Of a DNA stretch of 64,000 nt, positions 9,572-17,840 are shown piece after piece (the first letter of the stretch is position 1; each line of letters opens with the position of its first letter). The DNA is from Bacteroidota bacterium (GTDB lineage Bacteria; Bacteroidota; Bacteroidia; Cytophagales; Cyclobacteriaceae): contig JACOSO010000035.1 of NCBI GenBank assembly GCA_016178785.1, positions 24,239 to 88,238 of the forward strand, given 5' to 3'. The position numbers were made by a program, and so were the translations under genes. The notes beneath the pieces are model-generated. The model was not told where the DNA came from and made no database searches. It saw only the letters and a list, made by a program, of their open reading frames with translations.

Positions 9572-9635
9572 AGTTAATCGTTATTAGTTAATTGTGATGT
9601 ATTTACGATTAACGGATAACTATTAATCATTAACC
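9572..9635. repeat. Stuttered-word gap element between ilvE and ilvD
   Basis: The 80-base gap consists largely of variants of gttaatcgttattagttaat and attaacgg/attaatcattaacc, that is, the word ttaat in both orientations. It is AT-rich and partly self-complementary. Confidence 0.6.
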
Positions 9636-9637
9636 TT

Positions 9638-10525
9638 CTACACAATTACATACGAATAACTCTTATCAAGCACCAGGTTCCAATACGCCTCTTGTACTTG
9701 ATAGCTCAATGTTTTTTTCCACGGTCTGCGGAATGAATTTCCTTCGATAGACTCTATCGGGGTGATCTCCGCAGCTGTGCCACAGAAGAAAGCGCCATCG
9801 ACTTCTTTCAATTCTTCAGGCAGAAATAATTTTTCCTTAACGGGGATATCCAACTCGTAGCAAATCTCAAAAACAGTTTTGCGCGTGATGCCCGGCAATA
9901 TATTTCCGAGAGGTGCCGTGTAAAGTGTGCCATCCTTTTCGTAAAAGAAATTAGCAGCAGGGCCGCAAGCCACAAAGCCATTCATATCAAGCAGTAACCC
10001 TTCGTCAAACCCGCGCTCCTTTGCTTCAGTGGTAGCAAGAATGGAGTTGACAAAATTGCCACACACCTTTGCCTCTGCTTTACCTGAGTTGGGGTTAGAT
10101 CGCTCATACGCACTGATACCTACTTTCACTGATCTGTCTCCGAAATACCTGTCCCATTCCCATGCAGCAATCATTACCGAAGCTTTCTGTGGAGTAGTTA
10201 AAGACATGTTAGGATTACCCAACACCAATGGCCTGATGTAGGCGCTGCTCAGGTTATTTTTCTCGAGCACTTTATAACTGAATTGAGCTAACTCATCTAC
10301 GGAATAAGAAAGAGGAATCCCCAGCAACTCACAGCTTCGCTTCATGCGCTCGAAGTGATCGCGTACTCTGAAAATCTTTACCCCATGCACAGAGTCATAT
10401 GATCGCAAACCCTCGAATACTCCATAACCATAATGAAGCGTTTGACTGAAAGGATCAATGAATGCATCTTTTGCCTTTACAAATTTTCCATCGAGAAAGA
10501 GAACCGTTTTGTTGTTATAATACAT
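9638..10525 (-). CDS. ilvE: Branched-chain amino acid aminotransferase
   Basis: A class IV PLP aminotransferase that makes valine, leucine and isoleucine from their 2-oxo acids. It has 295 residues. The N-terminal substrate loop reads FIDPFSQTLHYGYGVFEGLR, the PLP lysine is in EAKVCGNFVNSILATTEAK (about residue 155), and the conserved GFDEGLLLDMNGFVACGPAA and LPGITRKTVFEI follow. It is the first structural gene of the operon, 93 bases downstream of a leader peptide and attenuator that should control all six genes. Confidence 0.95.
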   Translation of the reverse strand: MYYNNKTVLFLDGKFVKAKDAFIDPFSQTLHYGYGVFEGLRSYDSVHGVKIFRVRDHFERMKRSCELLGIPLSYSVDELAQFSYKVLEKNNLSSAYIRPLVLGNPNMSLTTPQKASVMIAAWEWDRYFGDRSVKVGISAYERSNPNSGKAEAKVCGNFVNSILATTEAKERGFDEGLLLDMNGFVACGPAANFFYEKDGTLYTAPLGNILPGITRKTVFEICYELDIPVKEKLFLPEELKEVDGAFFCGTAAEITPIESIEGNSFRRPWKKTLSYQVQEAYWNLVLDKSYSYVIV

Positions 10526-10569
10526 ATCGTTGAAACAAGTGTTAGTTTGTTGTTGGGTCTATAAAACAA

Positions 10570-10594
10570 AACCGCCCCGAAGGTCGGGGCGGTT
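10570..10594 (-). terminator. Attenuator terminator of the ilv operon
   Basis: Read on the minus strand, accgccccga (10593-10584) pairs perfectly with tcggggcggt (10580-10571) around a three-base loop. One further A-U pair extends the stem, and a U-rich tail ttttgttttat follows. It lies between the leader peptide stop (10619) and the ilvE start (10525), so it ends transcription before the structural genes unless prevented. Confidence 0.85.
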
Positions 10595-10629
10595 GTTCAA
10601 TTTTTTCGAATTAAATCATTACCACCCCG
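10585..10629 (-). promoter_or_regulatory. Predicted antiterminator helix of the ilv attenuator
   Basis: The transcript segment CGGGGUGGU (10629-10621), covering the last codons and first stop base of the leader peptide, can pair with ACCGCCCCG (10593-10585). The latter is the 5' arm of the terminator. The helix has nine pairs including one G-U. A ribosome stalled at the Val/Leu/Ile codons leaves CGGGGUGGU free and favours this helix. A ribosome that reaches the stop codon covers it, and the terminator forms. Confidence 0.7.
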
Positions 10630-10711
10630 GTTTAGAGAGAATGATAATAATCACGACAAGCAAGTTCGCGCTCACCACATTTTCAAAAAGAACTTTTACT
10701 GCTGTCTTCAT
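10619..10711 (-). CDS. ilv operon leader peptide
   Basis: A 30-residue open frame, ATG at 10711 to TAA at 10619, running MKTAVKVLFENVVSAN then LLVVIIIILSKPGW. Fourteen of the 30 residues are Val, Leu or Ile, with nine in an unbroken run (LLVVIIIIL) just before the C-terminus. It is followed by a strong terminator hairpin and then ilvE. That arrangement is the classic one for ribosome-mediated attenuation, where scarcity of charged Val, Leu or Ile tRNA stalls the ribosome in the control codons. The peptide itself probably has no further role. Too short for routine gene calling, it is identified here by composition and position. Confidence 0.85.
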   Translation of the reverse strand: MKTAVKVLFENVVSANLLVVIIIILSKPGW

Positions 10712-10755
10712 GATACAACGTTGAGAATTTTTTATCTCTTGATCAAAAGATTCCT

Positions 10756-10790
10756 CAAAAATATTTTTATGAACGAGTGTTTGGTAGCAA
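10756..10790 (-). promoter_or_regulatory. Candidate ilv operon promoter
   Basis: On the minus strand, TATTTTTG (10763-10756) matches the Bacteroidota -7 consensus TAnnTTTG. A TTG lies 24 bases upstream (10790-10788), one base beyond the usual 17-23 spacing. It would start transcription about 40 bases ahead of the leader peptide. Confidence 0.4.
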
Positions 10791-10896
10791 CGTGTTGCAG
10801 CACTTTTGCCTCAGTTATTTGCTATCATAACAATAGCTTCTTGAGCCGGTTGTCGATCTATTGATCACTAAAATAACTTATTGATTATTTTTATCT

Positions 10897-11289
10897 ATGG
10901 AACCTACTTTAAAATTCATTGGTAAAGTTCATTCCGATTTAAAGAGGCTTGAAGATTGCCCTTTGCAGGAAAACGAACTCGCACCAGAAGCCTCGATTGA
11001 AATTTTTTCGGAGTTTGCTGAGGGAATCAAAAATGTTAAGAAAGGCTCGGAGCTTCTGTTGTTCACCTGGCTGCATAAAAGTGACAGAACCGAAATCAAA
11101 ACTAAGCCTCGCAACAATCCAGAAGCTCCGCTCACGGGAGTTTTCTCCACGCGCTCTCCTAATAGACCCAACCCCATTGGCATTCACGAAGTAAAAGTTC
11201 TCTCCATCTCAAAAGAAGGTATGATCAAAATTTCCGGCCTCGAAGTTCTTGATCAAACACCGTTGATCGACATCAAACCTAAATTCTGA
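10897..11289 (+). CDS. trmO: tRNA-m6t6A37 methyltransferase TrmO-like (TsaA/UPF0066)
   Basis: A 130-residue single-domain protein of the TsaA/TrmO beta-barrel family, which methylates N6-threonylcarbamoyl-adenosine at position 37 of certain tRNAs using S-adenosylmethionine. The family signature is clear: GVFSTRSPNRPNPIGIHEV followed by GLEVLDQTPLIDIKP near the C-terminus. The C-terminal domain of the longer enterobacterial enzyme is absent, as in many short homologues. Activity on tRNA is taken from the family. It stands alone, divergent from the ilv leader. Confidence 0.85.
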   Translation: MEPTLKFIGKVHSDLKRLEDCPLQENELAPEASIEIFSEFAEGIKNVKKGSELLLFTWLHKSDRTEIKTKPRNNPEAPLTGVFSTRSPNRPNPIGIHEVKVLSISKEGMIKISGLEVLDQTPLIDIKPKF

Positions 11290-11305
11290 AATGTATGATT
11301 TGTGT

Positions 11306-11350
11306 CAATGCTCATTCTAAAGAATGCATCTGTGAGCATTGTTATCTTAT
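11306..11350 (+). terminator. Hairpin after trmO
   Basis: caatgctca (11306-11314) pairs perfectly with tgagcattg (11333-11341), and ttatcttat follows. It lies 17 bases after the trmO stop and is a plausible terminator with a long loop. Confidence 0.5.
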
Positions 11351-11412
11351 CGCATGATCAAAGTCATGACAAATATTATTTGTGATGATTAAACTTTGCT
11401 AAAACATATATT

Positions 11413-11856
11413 ATGGCAAAGTCACATAAAATTGGAGCTCAGATTTACGGCTATTCCGTTTGTCTGGTGTCTGTGATCAGTTTTTTGATTGCAGTGGCGT
11501 CATTGGTAAATTCAATGATTGACTTGCGTGATCCGTTGCATTCGGGTTGGAATCCGGTCGGATCTCCAAGTTTGGCATCCTTCGAAAATTATAAAATGGA
11601 TGTCTTGAAATCATCACCCAAAAACGAGGGTGCTGCGATCGCATATATGCCCAGTGATCAGACACTGCGTGCAATGTATGAAGCAGCCAAGTCGGATAAG
11701 ATTCAGTCCGTTCGGCATCAGGCCGATCGCGCATTTACCCTCGGTGGAATTATGATCTTGATATGCGGGGTTTTGTTCTTCACCCACTGGAGATGGATGC
11801 AACGATTGGACGGCCCCGTTGTGATTCAGGAAAGTAATCTGAGTTACGCAGACTAG
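11413..11856 (+). CDS. Small two-helix membrane protein, unknown function
   Basis: I do not recognise a family for this 147-residue protein. It has a short basic N-terminus (MAKSHKIGAQIYGYS), a first membrane helix (about residues 15-37) and a soluble central part of about 70 residues with no marked motif. A second helix (about 112-128, FTLGGIMILICGVLFFTHW) and a short polar tail follow. No signal cleavage site is evident. It is flanked by trmO and an oppositely oriented exbD-like gene, and neither suggests a role. The open frame, sensible start and preceding terminator support a real gene. Confidence 0.65.
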   Translation: MAKSHKIGAQIYGYSVCLVSVISFLIAVASLVNSMIDLRDPLHSGWNPVGSPSLASFENYKMDVLKSSPKNEGAAIAYMPSDQTLRAMYEAAKSDKIQSVRHQADRAFTLGGIMILICGVLFFTHWRWMQRLDGPVVIQESNLSYAD

Positions 11857-11873
11857 ACAATTCCTCGAAATAC

Positions 11874-12407
11874 TTATTTTCCTGTTCTGGCTATTGGGGC
11901 CGAAATTTTTTTGACGTGGGAAAGTAGGGCTTCATCTTTCGGCTCAATATCTACAATGCAATAGCGTTCAATTTTAGTATTCATGATCTCGTCAATAATA
12001 TCGACCAAGTTTTGATACCTGGATTTATCTGTTGCCTTGATCAACACTAGCATCCGATCAATTTCTGCATTCTTATTAGTCAGCAATTTGCTTAGCTGTT
12101 CGTGTGATGAGGAAACAAATTCTAACGGATCACTTAGTCCTTTGCGCCAATAGATTTTATCTCCTTCGTCAAGGATAAAAGTCAAAACTCGACTTGCGGG
12201 AATAGGCGGCTGAGGCCGCCCGTTTGGTTGCTCTGGAACAGCAATCTCCATCACATTTAACTTGTTTAATGTAGTTGTCAGAATGAAGAAAGTGAGCAAC
12301 AAAAAAGCAAGATCGACCATGGGTGTCATGTCGATCCGTGTAGAAAACTTCTTGCATCTGATCCTTGCGGGCTTGTTAGCTCCTTGCGGTTGACTTATCT
12401 CAGCCAT
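11874..12407 (-). CDS. ExbD/TolR-family biopolymer transport protein
   Basis: This 177-residue protein has one N-terminal membrane helix (FSTRIDMTPMVDLAFLLLTF). The helix contains the conserved proton-path aspartate of ExbD/TolR (MVDLAF) and is followed by a periplasmic domain. The family works with ExbB/TolQ to couple the proton gradient to TonB, TolA or similar partners. No exbB, tolQ or tonB is in the neighbourhood, so this is an orphan subunit that must borrow a motor partner from elsewhere. The C-terminal part (SKLLTNKNAEIDRMLVLIKA) fits the second ExbD conserved region. Confidence 0.85.
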   Translation of the reverse strand: MAEISQPQGANKPARIRCKKFSTRIDMTPMVDLAFLLLTFFILTTTLNKLNVMEIAVPEQPNGRPQPPIPASRVLTFILDEGDKIYWRKGLSDPLEFVSSSHEQLSKLLTNKNAEIDRMLVLIKATDKSRYQNLVDIIDEIMNTKIERYCIVDIEPKDEALLSHVKKISAPIARTGK

Positions 12408-12487
12408 AGTGTTTGGGTTTTACCCCATAATCAATTCTGGAGAAATAAGTCACAACAAAAGATGAAGAAAATGTGAAACTACATCAC

Positions 12488-15091
12488 TCACTCCGACTTC
12501 AAGCTCACTACTGGATTAGCTGCTGCGGCTTTCACTGCCTGAGCGCTAACCGTAAGCAAAGCGATAATAATTGCCACCAATCCGCTCTCGACAAAAATCC
12601 AAACACTAATGGGTGCACGGTAGTTAAAAGATTTCAGCCAATTGCTCACCACAAGCCACGCCAAAGGTGATGCAACTAAAATAGAGATGATCACCAACTT
12701 TAAGAAGTCCTTTGAAAGTAAGGTAGCGATGGTTGTTGTAGATGCACCCAGCACTTTGCGTACACCTACTTCTTTTGTTCTGCTTTCGGCCATGTAAGCT
12801 GCAAGACCAAATAAGCCAAGGCAAGAGATGACGATGGTCAAGCCGGCAAACAACGAAGCAAGGGTTCCCGTCTGTTTTTCGTTTCCAAATTTTCGATTGT
12901 AATATTCCTCAGCAAAAAAGTACTCAAAAGGATATTCGGGATTGTACTTTTTAAAAACTTTCTCGGTTTCTGCAAGATTCTTCACTTGATCGTTAGCAGG
13001 GTTCAACCGAAAGTTAACAACGCCATAGCGGTCTCTCCATCCATTGATGATCATAGGACTTATTCGTTCGTAAGGCGACTCAATAATAAAATCCTTAACC
13101 ACGCCTACCACGTGCCAACTGGTTCCATTGCTGTCTTTAATGATTTCACCAATCGGATCCTTAAGTCGCATAATATCTACTGCTGCTTCATTCAGAATAA
13201 CAGCTGCAGTATCTGTTGGGAAAGTTTTGATGTCTATGTCACGGCCAAGTTTCACCCTCATACCAAATGTTTTTGTCATATCAGCGTCTGCACCATAGAG
13301 TAGAAAATTGGTCTTCCTATCTGACTCACCACTACCCTGCCAGGTCAGTTCGTTTATTGTGTTCCATATTCTCGTAATGGGCGAATACGTGCGCGTAACT
13401 GAAACGGCTGCGCCACGCGCTAAAAGTTCGTTTTTGATTAAATCATAGTGCGTTGGGATTTCGCCTTGCATAAAATTGTAAGCGATGTTCGACTTATTGT
13501 ACCCGGAATCCCGGTCTTGTGCGAATTGAATCTGTCGTTGCACCATGATCGCGCAGATGCTTAAAACAATAGCAAAAGTGAACTGTGCTACAACCAGAAC
13601 TTTTCGGGGTGTAACCAAAGCATTTATTTTTTTATAAGTGCCTTTTAAAACCTTAATTGGCCGCGAGGACGAAAGGTAGAATGCCGGGTAGCTCCCTGCG
13701 AGAAGCCCGGTGAAGATGATCAGCCCAATTGCATAAAGCCAAAATTGTGCGTTAGTGAACTGAATATGCAATGGCGCTCCCACAATTTGCGTAAATAAGC
13801 CCAGCGAAAGTTGCACCAGGGCAAGAGCTACAACAAAAGCAATCGTCACTAACAAAATGCTCTCGCTTATAAATTGAGTGATGAGAGAACTCTTATAGGC
13901 TCCTACTATTTTTCTCACACCCACTTCTCGCGCTCGCTTCTCACTCCGTGCCGTACTGAGGTTCATGAAATTGATGCAGGCAATGAGTATGATGAGGCCA
14001 GCGATTACCGAAAACAATCGTACCGTTTCAATCTTGCCTCCCGTCAGTTTCCCATTTTCTGCTTTGGAGTAGAGATGCGTTTTTGTAAGAGGATGTGCCA
14101 AAACTTCGCGCGTTGATCCATCTCCTTCTTTGATGTGATTCTTGACGATACCTGTCATCTTCGAATCAAATGCCCCCGGTGATGATGCTTCTTTCAATAA
14201 AACATACGTTGCTGCATTTGTGTAAGCCCAGGTCTGACCTCTATCCCAGCCAAGCCTCGTTACATAGTTCCATGGAAGCAGATATTCAAATTCAAATTCA
14301 GTATTTAAGGGCAGGTCGTCAAGAACACCGGTGACGGTAAAGTTATCCGTATCATTAACCATCACAGTTTTCCCCAGGCACTCAATAGTCCCAAATAATT
14401 TAATTGCTAACTTCTTAGATAGAACTGCACCAAAGTCATTGCTCAGCGCATCCGTTTTACCTTTCAATAATTTGAAACCAAACACAGAAAGAAAACCGGG
14501 ATCTGCAAATGCTCCCATCTCATTAAAATGGTCGTGACCTACTTTCACTAAAAAGTAAACAATCCTGTGACGTACCGCGTCTTCTACTTCGGCATAAGAT
14601 TGTTTTAGTTCGGGCGCCATCAACGCAGGGGTATTTCCCCACACATCTATTCTTCCGTTGTTCTCATCGCGGCTGTACATTTTGTAAATCCGATCAGCTT
14701 TCGGGTGAAAACTTTCGTAGCTGATTTCATTCTGTACCCACAAGAGAATGAGCATAGCTGCAGCCATGCCAATAGCCAAACCCGAGATATTAATAAATGA
14801 GTATCCCTTATTCCTGACAAGAATTCGGAAAGCAATTTTGATGTAGTTGGCAAACATGTCAGATTGATTTAAAGTGTTGATTTGTTTTACTGATTTGATA
14901 ATACCTGGGCGGAAGAGAAGCAATACATCGAAAATAAACTTCATGTCAGCCGTCCTCTTCCCCATCCCTCTGGCTCGCTCGCTGTGGAGTTCCATCAAAT
15001 CGCCTTCGATGCTATTCCTTAATTCGGGATGGCAAAACCACCGAAAAAATTTTAGAAACAGTCGGGGCGGCTTATTTTTGTTTATTTCCAT
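12488..15091 (-). CDS. MacB/FtsX-type ABC permease with cytoplasmic prefix domain
   Basis: An 867-residue permease. Residues 1-60 form a cytoplasmic prefix (PPRLFLKFFRWFCHPELRN, then IEGDLMELHSERARG) seen in Bacteroidota permeases encoded beside PadR regulators. After it come a membrane helix (SGLAIGMAAAMLILLWV), a large periplasmic MacB-like core domain, a three-helix FtsX domain (e.g. FSVIAGLIILIACINFMNLS), a second periplasmic domain and a final FtsX domain (ISCLGLFGLAAYMAESRTKE). There is no ATPase domain and none is encoded adjacently. It follows its paralogue (15104-17773) after 12 bases and is surely co-transcribed with it and padR. Substrate unknown; related proteins act in export or mechanotransmission at the envelope. 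Confidence 0.9.
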   Translation of the reverse strand: MEINKNKPPRLFLKFFRWFCHPELRNSIEGDLMELHSERARGMGKRTADMKFIFDVLLLFRPGIIKSVKQINTLNQSDMFANYIKIAFRILVRNKGYSFINISGLAIGMAAAMLILLWVQNEISYESFHPKADRIYKMYSRDENNGRIDVWGNTPALMAPELKQSYAEVEDAVRHRIVYFLVKVGHDHFNEMGAFADPGFLSVFGFKLLKGKTDALSNDFGAVLSKKLAIKLFGTIECLGKTVMVNDTDNFTVTGVLDDLPLNTEFEFEYLLPWNYVTRLGWDRGQTWAYTNAATYVLLKEASSPGAFDSKMTGIVKNHIKEGDGSTREVLAHPLTKTHLYSKAENGKLTGGKIETVRLFSVIAGLIILIACINFMNLSTARSEKRAREVGVRKIVGAYKSSLITQFISESILLVTIAFVVALALVQLSLGLFTQIVGAPLHIQFTNAQFWLYAIGLIIFTGLLAGSYPAFYLSSSRPIKVLKGTYKKINALVTPRKVLVVAQFTFAIVLSICAIMVQRQIQFAQDRDSGYNKSNIAYNFMQGEIPTHYDLIKNELLARGAAVSVTRTYSPITRIWNTINELTWQGSGESDRKTNFLLYGADADMTKTFGMRVKLGRDIDIKTFPTDTAAVILNEAAVDIMRLKDPIGEIIKDSNGTSWHVVGVVKDFIIESPYERISPMIINGWRDRYGVVNFRLNPANDQVKNLAETEKVFKKYNPEYPFEYFFAEEYYNRKFGNEKQTGTLASLFAGLTIVISCLGLFGLAAYMAESRTKEVGVRKVLGASTTTIATLLSKDFLKLVIISILVASPLAWLVVSNWLKSFNYRAPISVWIFVESGLVAIIIALLTVSAQAVKAAAANPVVSLKSE

Positions 15092-15103
15092 TTATCTATT
15101 CAA

Positions 15104-17773
15104 TTATTCCGACCTCAGATTAGAGACAGGGTTCATCAACGCTGCACGCACCGACTGATAACTGATTGTTAGAACAGCTATCACAACAGAAAGTATTCCT
15201 GTTGTTAAGAAAATATCCCAGCCAATCTCTGTCTTGTAGGCAAAATCCTGCAACCATTGATTCATGATATACCATGCCAATGGAGTAGCAATCACAAATG
15301 CAATCAGCACAAGTTTAACAAAGTTGAACGTAAGCAAACGGAAGACATTCTTTACTGATGCACCCAACACGAGTCGCACGCTGATCTCTTTGCCTCGTTG
15401 CTCCACCATGAAGGCGGAGAGCGCGAACAAACCGAGACAAGCAATTACTACAGCCAGTACTGCAAAGCTTGTAAAGATACGGCCAGAGCGTTCCACATCC
15501 TGATACATCATGGCATAGTTCTGATCAAGAAACGAGTAGCGGATCGGTTGATGCATGGAGAATTTTTTCCAAACATCAGTAATTGAATTAATGGCTTCGT
15601 GCATATCAGCATTATTCACTTTGACAGAAACGATGTTCGGACTGAAGCTGAGCCGCAGCATCAGTGGGCCAATCGTTTCCTTCATTGATTCAAAATGAAA
15701 ATCTTCAACTACGCCAATGACCGTATATTGCTTGCCATCCCCATTGTTGTTTGTGATTTCATTTCCAACAGGTTCTTTCAGCCCGAGTGCTTTTGCCATA
15801 GACTGATTAATGATCACTCCAAGCGAGTCTGTTGATTTATTAGAAATGAAATCGCGTCCGTCTGCAATTTTCATCCCCATTGTTTTGATGTAATCTACAT
15901 CTACTTCCCAATTTTGCCCCGTTACTCCGCGGTCGATTTTGACTTTTCCTTTATTCCAAAATGTATTTCCATTTCTCTTAGTGCCGCGAACAGGCAGGAA
16001 ATCGCTGATCGAAGCGCTTTTCACTTGCGGCAGCCTGAGCAATTCATCTTTCAACGTGAACACTTTCTTGTCGAGCGTGTTTGCACCGTGAAGTAATAAA
16101 ACCTGGTCTTTGTCGAACCCGATTTTTTTGTTGAGGATGAAATTCATTTGACGGTAGGTGACGAACGTACCCACAATGAGGACAATGGAGACGGTGAACT
16201 GAAATACAACCAAAAAGCTCCGCATCTGCGAACTTCTGCTTCCTCTCGCCACATTGCCCTTGATCACTTCGATAGGCTTAAAACCTGAGAGATAAAACGC
16301 AGGATACAATCCTGCAAAAAATCCAACCACAATGGCAGCAGCTAAAAAGACAGGGAGAAGCCACCAATCACTCCATGGCACGGTCAATGATTTTCCTGCG
16401 AGACTATTGAAGAACGGAAGCAGCGCTGCAGCGAGCGCCACTGCTAAGACAAAAGAAAGAATACTGAAAAAGATTGACTCCGTCAGAAACTGGTTGATCA
16501 AATTACTGCGTAAAGAACCTGTTACCTTTCGAAGACCAACTTCTTTGGCACGATTGGCCGACCGTGCCGTATAAAGATTAATAAAGTTGATGCAGGCAAT
16601 GATCAAGATGAAGACCGCGATGCCACCGAACAACCAAAGAGTATTTCGGTTGCCGTGACTCAATCCGTCTTTGATCTCAGAATCCAAATGGATATTGCTG
16701 ACAGGCTGAAACTCGAGATGTGCATTTTTTAAAATCTCCCGCGCGTTCGGTACACCGTCTTCCAGCATTTTCGGGAGATAGTATTTCTCAATAGAGCTGG
16801 CTGTGACCTTTGAAGCAAGAACTTTCGGATCGGCTCCTTCACTTAGTAAAAGATACGTTTGATAGTTGTCGCAGCACCAACTGGTTTGCTCACCCGGCCA
16901 AAATTCCTTGCCTTTTAATGTAATCAAAAAGTCAAATTGAAAATGCGTATTCGAAGGATAATCCTGCATCACTCCCCCAACGGTCAAAGGGTTTTTTTCA
17001 TCGTTATTCAGGATGACAAGCTTGCCTACCGGGTCTTCATTCGGGAAATATTTTTCTGCTTTGCGCTTGGACAGAACGATGGTATTGGGCGCATCAAGTG
17101 CTTTGCTTGCATTCCCGAACACCATCGGTATCTGGAAAATTTCAAGCAGAGTCGGATCAGCGTAAGCGAAACCTTCATCGTATGAATTATCTTCTACATC
17201 GGCCCGCCTGAACTCTTTGTTGCCTGCCCCAAAAAGTTCTACCGCATTGAGACGGCCTACCTGTTCTATTTCCGGATAATCGTCCTTTACTGATTTTGCA
17301 AAAGGAGCCTGGAAAGTTGAGAACGCCATCACCTCGCCTTTATTCTTAACCACTCCGACCACTCTGAAGATACGCTTCCCGTTTAGATACTGTTGATCGT
17401 AGCTCAACTCATCTTTTATAAACAAAGAAATGAGCAGACAGGCTGCGATGCCCATAGCCAAACCACCGACCTTAATAAAGGAATACATTTTCTGCCTCAA
17501 CAAATTCCTCCACACTATTTTGAAATAACTTTTGTACATACCGTAAGTGTTTAAATTTTTATATCCTTCAGCGGGCTTGATGATGCCTGGCCTGAAAAGC
17601 AAGAGCACATCAGTAATGAATTTTAGATCAGCATTTCTTTTTCCAGATTCTTTCGCTCGCTCGTCATACAGCTCCATCAAATCTCCTTCAATGTGATTCC
17701 GCAGCTTCGGATGACAGAACCACCGGAAGAACCGCAAAAAAAATTTAGGGGGATTTGTTCTATTTTTTTTCAC
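15104..17773 (-). CDS. MacB/FtsX-type ABC permease with cytoplasmic prefix domain (paralogue)
   Basis: An 889-residue paralogue of the next gene, with the same plan: prefix domain (NPPKFFLRFFRWFCHPKLRN, IEGDLMELYDERAKE), membrane helix (GGLAMGIAACLLISLF), periplasmic core, FtsX helices (FGGIAVFILIIACINFINLY), second periplasmic domain and final FtsX block (ACLGLFALSAFMVEQRGKEI). The frame is open to an ATG at 17854 that overlaps padR, but the extra 27 residues translate the gap repeat. Alignment with the paralogue's N-terminus (MEINKNKPPRLFL) places the start at GTG 17773 (VKKNRTNPPKFFL). It needs a separately encoded ATPase; the one at 38567 is a candidate only by family. Confidence 0.88.
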   Translation of the reverse strand: MKKNRTNPPKFFLRFFRWFCHPKLRNHIEGDLMELYDERAKESGKRNADLKFITDVLLLFRPGIIKPAEGYKNLNTYGMYKSYFKIVWRNLLRQKMYSFIKVGGLAMGIAACLLISLFIKDELSYDQQYLNGKRIFRVVGVVKNKGEVMAFSTFQAPFAKSVKDDYPEIEQVGRLNAVELFGAGNKEFRRADVEDNSYDEGFAYADPTLLEIFQIPMVFGNASKALDAPNTIVLSKRKAEKYFPNEDPVGKLVILNNDEKNPLTVGGVMQDYPSNTHFQFDFLITLKGKEFWPGEQTSWCCDNYQTYLLLSEGADPKVLASKVTASSIEKYYLPKMLEDGVPNAREILKNAHLEFQPVSNIHLDSEIKDGLSHGNRNTLWLFGGIAVFILIIACINFINLYTARSANRAKEVGLRKVTGSLRSNLINQFLTESIFFSILSFVLAVALAAALLPFFNSLAGKSLTVPWSDWWLLPVFLAAAIVVGFFAGLYPAFYLSGFKPIEVIKGNVARGSRSSQMRSFLVVFQFTVSIVLIVGTFVTYRQMNFILNKKIGFDKDQVLLLHGANTLDKKVFTLKDELLRLPQVKSASISDFLPVRGTKRNGNTFWNKGKVKIDRGVTGQNWEVDVDYIKTMGMKIADGRDFISNKSTDSLGVIINQSMAKALGLKEPVGNEITNNNGDGKQYTVIGVVEDFHFESMKETIGPLMLRLSFSPNIVSVKVNNADMHEAINSITDVWKKFSMHQPIRYSFLDQNYAMMYQDVERSGRIFTSFAVLAVVIACLGLFALSAFMVEQRGKEISVRLVLGASVKNVFRLLTFNFVKLVLIAFVIATPLAWYIMNQWLQDFAYKTEIGWDIFLTTGILSVVIAVLTISYQSVRAALMNPVSNLRSE

Positions 17774-17793
17774 GTGACATTTAGTTAAAGTAT

Positions 17794-17837
17794 GCAGTCG
17801 ATTGAATACCGCCTGCTGCTTTCTGTGCACTGCCGAC
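17794..17837. repeat. Stuttered-word gap element between padR and permease
   Basis: The gap holds gcagtcg, gcctgctgctttctgtgc and actgccgac words, the same cggcag/ctgcc vocabulary as the ilvC-ilvA element at 4509. It generates a false N-terminal extension for the permease. Confidence 0.5.
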
Positions 17838-17840
17838 CTT

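Noticed and set aside
10530..10724. 64-codon frame on the + strand over the ilv leader
   Set aside because: It is the antisense of the leader peptide and attenuator; no family pattern, and the minus-strand reading explains every feature.
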